A model generated the notes under the pieces. It saw only the letters and a program-made list of their open reading frames with translations. It was not told the DNA's origin and did not search any database. Shown here piece after piece: positions 60,130 through 64,000 of a stretch of 64,000 nt of DNA. A program made the translations under genes and the position numbers. Numbering within the stretch: position 1 is the stretch's first letter; every line of letters starts with the position of its first letter. The DNA comes from Nitrobacter sp035546855 (GTDB lineage: Bacteria; Pseudomonadota; Alphaproteobacteria; Rhizobiales; Xanthobacteraceae), in NCBI GenBank assembly GCA_035546855.1, contig DASZVY010000040.1:71939-135938 (forward strand), written 5' to 3'.

Positions 60130-60841
60130 CGAGATGCTCCCCGAAATAGGCATCGATCACCCTCTGGTCTTTCACAATCTCCGTCGGAGACGCCTCGGCG
60201 ATCTTCTCGCCGAAATTGATCACGACCATGCGCGTCGCCAATTGCATGATGACCGGCATGACGTGCTCGACCATCACAATGGTCACGCCCTGCTTGTTGA
60301 GATCGCGAACGACGGCGATCGGCTTGTCGGTTTCAGCCATCGTCAGGCCGGCCATCACCTCATCCAGCAGGATGCAGCGCGGGTCGGTCGCGAGACATTT
60401 GGCGAGCTCGAGCAACTTCTTGTCCTGAAGCGACAGCGTCAGAGGCGTCAGGCGCTCCTTGCCGGCGAGACCGACGCGCTCCAGCACATGCGCGGCATAA
60501 TCGATCGCCTCGCGGATCGGGCGGCGCGTCAGCGCCGCCGTAGTGACGACATCCAGCGTCGTCATGTCGGCGAACGTCTGCACGATCTGGAAGCTTCGAA
60601 TCAGTCCGCGCCGCACCAGCCGATCCGGCGAAACGCCGACAATACTGGCGCCGTCGAAGCGGACATCGCCGCTGCTCGGCGGCGCAAAGCCGGAGATGGC
60701 GCTGAACAACGTCGTCTTGCCGGCGCCGTTCGGACCGATAATTCCGAGAATCTCGCCCTGCACGACGGAAAAACTGACATCGTTCAGGGCGACCAGCCCG
60801 CCGAACCGCTTGGTGACTTTTTCGACCTCAAGCAGGGCCAC
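60122..60841 (-). CDS. Branched-chain-type ABC ATPase, LivG-like (locus 3)
   Basis: A 239-residue LivG ATPase with Walker A GPNGAGKTT, RSFQIVQTF Q-loop, a degenerate signature LSLQDKKLLELAK, Walker B CILLDEVMAGLT (Val in place of Pro after DE) and VEHVMPV switch. Start GTG at 60841 with GAGGG upstream, 9 bp after the binding-protein stop. Confidence 0.9.
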   Translation of the reverse strand: MALLEVEKVTKRFGGLVALNDVSFSVVQGEILGIIGPNGAGKTTLFSAISGFAPPSSGDVRFDGASIVGVSPDRLVRRGLIRSFQIVQTFADMTTLDVVTTAALTRRPIREAIDYAAHVLERVGLAGKERLTPLTLSLQDKKLLELAKCLATDPRCILLDEVMAGLTMAETDKPIAVVRDLNKQGVTIVMVEHVMPVIMQLATRMVVINFGEKIAEASPTEIVKDQRVIDAYFGEHLDA

Positions 60842-60850
60842 TGGCAGCCC

Positions 60851-62095
60851 TCACACGCGCGGACGCGGCGTCGTCTGGGCGAATTCCTTGGGGAAGATCA
60901 CTTGCTGCTGCTGGTCGGGCGTCCACTGAATAAACATGGCGCTGCCATCCTTCAACAACCGGTCCTCCGCGAACTCCAGACCTTTGGGCTTGGCGACATA
61001 AAGATTGGGATCGCCGAACGGAATATGGACCTTCTTGAACGCGTCGAGCAGCGCGTCGTTTTCCAGCGACGCGGAATTCTCCAGCACCTGCTGAAGAACG
61101 CGGCCAGCCTGGGCATACTGGATTGCGCCCTGCCCGATGCGGGTCAGCTTGGCAACGTCCCGCAATTCGACGATGATCTTCTGCATGGAGTCGATTTTGG
61201 CGCCGGGGCTGAAGCCGGTCATGCCGAACAGGTTCTTCGTCAGCACGGCCTTCCCGATCTCCGGCCCCAGATCCTTCCACAGCGAAAGGTCGGAATAGCC
61301 TCCTGTGCCGCCGCAGAAAATGCTGCCGTGATAGTTGAGGTTGTAGCGCGCCTGATGGAGCAGAATGCCATCGCGCGGCGTCACGAGGCCGACCACGACG
61401 TCCGGCTTCAGCGAGCGGATGCGGATCATGGCCGAGGTCTGGTCCTGAGCGCGGATGTCAAGCGGAGCCTCCCCGACGATCGTCACGCCGCTGGCCTTGA
61501 GCTTTTCGGTCAGGAACTTGTTGACCTGCTGACCGGCCTCGTAATTGGAGTAGCCCATCACCGCGGTCTTGATGTTGAATTTTTCCGCGTCACGCAAAAA
61601 GATGACGAAGTCGTGCATCGTCTGGGCGTAACCGCGATCGTAGGGATATCCCAGCGTAAACATGTAGTTCGAGTGCGAGCCGCCGGCCCAGACGGATAGC
61701 GTCGGAATTTTGAGCTCGTCGAGGACGGGGGTCAGCGCCAGCATCTGCGCGCTGAGGATGGTGCCGGTCAGAAGCTGAACCTTTTCCTCCGTAATCAGCC
61801 TGCGCGCTTCGGTCGCAGTCCGCGCGGGCTGGCTGGTATCGTCTGCCTGGATCAGTTCGATCTTGGCGCCGCCCTTGCTCTTGATGCCGCCTTCCGCGTT
61901 GATTTTCTTGATAATGTACTCGAACGCCGGCTGCCCTTCCTGAGCATAGGCCGCGAGGCCGCCGCTCATGGAGTTGATGACGCCGATTTTGATAGGAGCG
62001 GCAGCAGCATCGGCCCTGCGAACCCAGGGCGCAGCGACCGATCCCAGCATCACGCTGGCCGTACCAAAACCAAATGAGCGTCGGGTAATGGGCAT
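60851..62095 (-). CDS. Branched-chain-type ABC binding protein (locus 3)
   Basis: A 414-residue binding protein with a twin-arginine-type signal (ITRRSFGFGTASVML). The ATG at 62095 has GAGGA 5 nt upstream. The mature protein starts APIKIGVINSMSGGLAAYAQEG and has NAEGGIKSKGGAKIELIQADD. It is the first gene of locus 3 (binding protein-livG-livF-livH-livM), a gene order different from loci 1 and 2, so the cassettes are not recent copies of one another. Ligand unknown. Confidence 0.9.
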   Translation of the reverse strand: MPITRRSFGFGTASVMLGSVAAPWVRRADAAAAPIKIGVINSMSGGLAAYAQEGQPAFEYIIKKINAEGGIKSKGGAKIELIQADDTSQPARTATEARRLITEEKVQLLTGTILSAQMLALTPVLDELKIPTLSVWAGGSHSNYMFTLGYPYDRGYAQTMHDFVIFLRDAEKFNIKTAVMGYSNYEAGQQVNKFLTEKLKASGVTIVGEAPLDIRAQDQTSAMIRIRSLKPDVVVGLVTPRDGILLHQARYNLNYHGSIFCGGTGGYSDLSLWKDLGPEIGKAVLTKNLFGMTGFSPGAKIDSMQKIIVELRDVAKLTRIGQGAIQYAQAGRVLQQVLENSASLENDALLDAFKKVHIPFGDPNLYVAKPKGLEFAEDRLLKDGSAMFIQWTPDQQQQVIFPKEFAQTTPRPRV

Positions 62096-62114
62096 AACGT
62101 TCCTCGATAGTTTC

Positions 62115-62185
62115 GTTGTTCTGTTGTTCTGATTTATGCGTGCGTTCTTATACGCCACGTTTGGGGCATATCCCAACCGTATAAG
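62115..62185. promoter_or_regulatory. Direct and inverted repeats upstream of the locus 3 binding protein
   Basis: GTTGTTCT occurs twice in tandem (62115-62130). Further upstream, CTTATACG (62147-62154) and CGTATAAG (62178-62185) form an inverted repeat with inner TTTGGG/CCCAA arms. The gap 62096-62318 has no gene. The inverted repeat could be the operator of the locus 3 operon, perhaps bound by the double TetR protein. Confidence 0.45.
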
Positions 62186-62318
62186 TCAACGAAACGACCG
62201 GGCTTGTCCATGGGGAAGTTGGGTGCGCCGACGTCGCGGTCACGGGCTACAGCGCGTGCGAGGCTGGCAAACGGCTTTCGCAATCTGCCAGCCTTTCGAG
62301 ACACCATCGAAGCTTGGC

Positions 62319-63344
62319 CTATTTACGTAGCGCGGCGGCGGCCTTGAGGATCGGAAGGCCGGCCTTGATGTCGGCCGCGAGATCGGGAACCTTGTCATAG
62401 GCGCCTCCGGCCACGAACACTTCCGCCGTCTTCGTCAGCGTATTCGCCGTTGTGCCGTCCGACATGTCGGAGAGCGCCTGCTTCAACGTCTGATAGTCGC
62501 GCAGGCCAAGCGTGTAACGCGCCTTGGCTTCGTTTCCGTCGATGCCGACATCCTTGTAGTATGCGAGCAGGTATTTCAGGGCCTGATCCTTGTTCGCCAT
62601 GATGAATTCATTGGCGCGGTAGGAAGCCTCGACGAAGCGTGCGGCCGCATCCGGCTGCTCGGCGGCGAACTTCCTGGTCACGATGTAGGGATCGATGACC
62701 GAAGTCTTGGCGATGGCGCCGTCGCAAACGACCTCGAACTTCTCCTTGTCGTTGACGATGTCGAAATCCGGCGAGGAGTCCGTCGTTCCCGAACTGACAT
62801 CGCCCGACTGCAGGGCCTGACGCGTGACCGGCGGATCGAGCGGAACGACCTTCATCTGATTGGGATCGACGCCAAAATGCTTGGCACAGGCGAACAGCAC
62901 CTGGCTCCACGTGCTGTTCGGCACGGTGCCGATCGGCTTCGTCTTCAGCACTGCGGCGGGGCTCGAGCCCTTCAGCGCATCCTTGCGCATCACCAGCTTG
63001 ATGTTGCGATCCTCCTTCATCATCGTCCCGACCGTGGTCAGGCCGAACTTCGCCCATCCGGTGATGGCTGGCGGCGAACCGGTCCAGCCGGCCTGCCAGT
63101 CGCCGGCGGCCCCCGACGCCAGCGCCGCGCCGCCGTTCGGGAAGTACTGGATTTTCACGGTCAGTCCACGGTCGGTATAGTAGCCGAGCTTGTTGGCCAG
63201 CCACATCGGGAAACCGGCTTCGTTCGGCTGGCTCGACAGCACGATCGACGTTTGCTTCTTGTCTTGCGCGCTTGCGGGCGCGGCGCCCAGTCCCGTCAAC
63301 ATCAGCGCCACGACCGTGGCCTGAGCAGCTTTCGATGCAATCAT
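62319..63344 (-). CDS. ABC transporter binding protein, SsuA/NrtA-like (importer 2)
   Basis: A 341-residue type II binding protein with a signal peptide cleaved after APASA and GGAGG upstream of the ATG at 63344. The mature part (TSIVLSSQPNEAGFPMWLANKLGYYTDRGLTVKIQYFPNGGAALASG) is of the nitrate/sulfonate/taurine group. It lies 56 bp after its ATPase gene; the permease gene must be outside the window. A different ligand from importer 1 is likely, as the two proteins are only distantly alike. Confidence 0.9.
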   Translation of the reverse strand: MIASKAAQATVVALMLTGLGAAPASAQDKKQTSIVLSSQPNEAGFPMWLANKLGYYTDRGLTVKIQYFPNGGAALASGAAGDWQAGWTGSPPAITGWAKFGLTTVGTMMKEDRNIKLVMRKDALKGSSPAAVLKTKPIGTVPNSTWSQVLFACAKHFGVDPNQMKVVPLDPPVTRQALQSGDVSSGTTDSSPDFDIVNDKEKFEVVCDGAIAKTSVIDPYIVTRKFAAEQPDAAARFVEASYRANEFIMANKDQALKYLLAYYKDVGIDGNEAKARYTLGLRDYQTLKQALSDMSDGTTANTLTKTAEVFVAGGAYDKVPDLAADIKAGLPILKAAAALRK

Positions 63345-63400
63345 AATGTCCTTCCTCCCTTTGCTTATTCATTGAACGTTTGCTCGCGCGCGACGTCGCG

Positions 63401-64000
63401 TCATTCGCGCACGATCTCGCTGCGAACGAGTTCCCAGATGTGCCGGCGAACGTCGTTGAAGTCGCGGTGATTGCCGGCGTCCTCGATTTCCTTGCCTCGC
63501 CAGGCGGCATCGCGGGGAATGGCGATCTCCGCCTTGATGCGGCCGGGTCGGCGCGACATCACCACAACCCTGTCTCCGAGGTAGACCGCCTCCTCGACGC
63601 TGTGAGTGATGAAAAGAACGGTGTAGTTCATCTGCCGCCGCAACCGTGATACTTCTTCCTGCAACACCGTTCGCGTCTGCGCATCGAGCGCGCCGAACGG
63701 CTCGTCCATCAGCAGGATCTTCGGGTCGACCGCCAGCGCGCGGGCGATCGAGACCCGCTGCTTCATGCCGCCCGAAAGATGATGCGGGAACTTCTGCGCG
63801 AAGTCGCCGAGGCCGACGACGCGCAGCAACTCCTGCGAGATTTCGCGCCGCTTCGAAGCCGGGATGCCGCGCGCTTCGAGGCCGAACTCGACATTGCTTT
63901 CCACCGACATCCAGGGGAAGAGCGCGTAATCCTGGAATACCATCGCGCGCTCGGGACCGGGGGCGGAAATCTCCGAGCCGTCGATCGTGATGCGGCCAGC
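63401..64000 (-). CDS. ABC transporter ATPase, SsuB/TauB-like (importer 2), N-terminus outside window
   Basis: The C-terminal 199 residues of an ATPase: FQDYALFPWMSVESNVEFGL Q-loop region, LSGGMKQR signature, LLMDEPFGALDAQTR Walker B, THSVEEAVYLGDRVVVMSRRPG. The frame stays open to the window end, so Walker A lies beyond 64,000. It is upstream of the binding-protein gene in the same operon. Confidence 0.92.
   Translation of the reverse strand, partial: AGRITIDGSEISAPGPERAMVFQDYALFPWMSVESNVEFGLEARGIPASKRREISQELLRVVGLGDFAQKFPHHLSGGMKQRVSIARALAVDPKILLMDEPFGALDAQTRTVLQEEVSRLRRQMNYTVLFITHSVEEAVYLGDRVVVMSRRPGRIKAEIAIPRDAAWRGKEIEDAGNHRDFNDVRRHIWELVRSEIVRE

Overview
The window is GC-rich, densely coded DNA from an alphaproteobacterium, most likely a Hyphomicrobiales member of the Bradyrhizobium / Rhodopseudomonas / Afipia group (Nitrobacteraceae). 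The reasons are the gene families (a NicB-type cytochrome-fused dehydrogenase, many branched-chain-type ABC cassettes, fused TRAP permease, E. coli-type SerA and IlvD) and the short inverted-repeat elements of the 'GTCATTGCGA...TCGCAATGAC' and 'GTCATGCCCGG...CCGGCCATGAC' type. The species cannot be fixed from sequence alone. No rRNA, tRNA, CRISPR array, prophage or intact insertion sequence was seen.

Region 1 (1-20,240) looks like a nicotinate catabolic locus with an unusual hybrid design. A two-subunit nicotinate dehydrogenase (nicAB-like, with three c-type hemes fused to the molybdenum subunit) should make 6-hydroxynicotinate. A 6-hydroxynicotinate reductase and an enamidase, both known from the anaerobe Eubacterium barkeri, would then reduce and open the ring to 2-formylglutarate. 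The reductase gene overlaps by 4 bp a UPF0280 gene that carries ApbE-like (flavin transferase) motifs. Because the E. barkeri reductase has a covalently bound flavin, this pair is the most interesting candidate system here. The same apparent operon continues with a DUF1185 protein, a complete branched-chain-type ABC importer and a MarR regulator. Shared TTYGTAYAC-type palindromes lie upstream of nicA/hnr and of the enamidase gene. A nicotinate phosphoribosyltransferase (pncB) follows nicB, so salvage and breakdown of nicotinate sit side by side. At the far left are a flavin monooxygenase fragment, an extradiol dioxygenase, a PrpF/4-oxalomesaconate tautomerase-like gene and ferredoxin-NADP reductase.

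Region 2 (20,260-33,030) is mixed metabolism: a ThDP-dependent decarboxylase-like enzyme, serA, an NhaD/ArsB-like ion transporter, a cytochrome P450 with an atypical I-helix, a small exported Cys protein, a TRAP transporter with its FadR-type GntR regulator, a divergent SDR dehydrogenase, and a thiolase. The SDR-thiolase gap is packed with repeats.

Region 3 (33,030-38,350) is the conserved stress module prkA-yeaH-spoVR. It has a plausible sigma-54 promoter upstream of prkA and two long stem-loops between prkA and yeaH.

Region 4 (38,346-64,000) is a transport and catabolism region: a HutC-type GntR/GMC oxidoreductase/enolase-superfamily operon divergent from an SsuABC-like importer; ilvD; an IclR regulator with two orphan binding proteins; two complete branched-chain-type ABC operons flanking a double TetR regulator; and the start of a second SsuAB-like importer. 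Eight solute-binding proteins of four transporter classes lie within 64 kb, which suggests a scavenger of diverse organic acids and aromatics.
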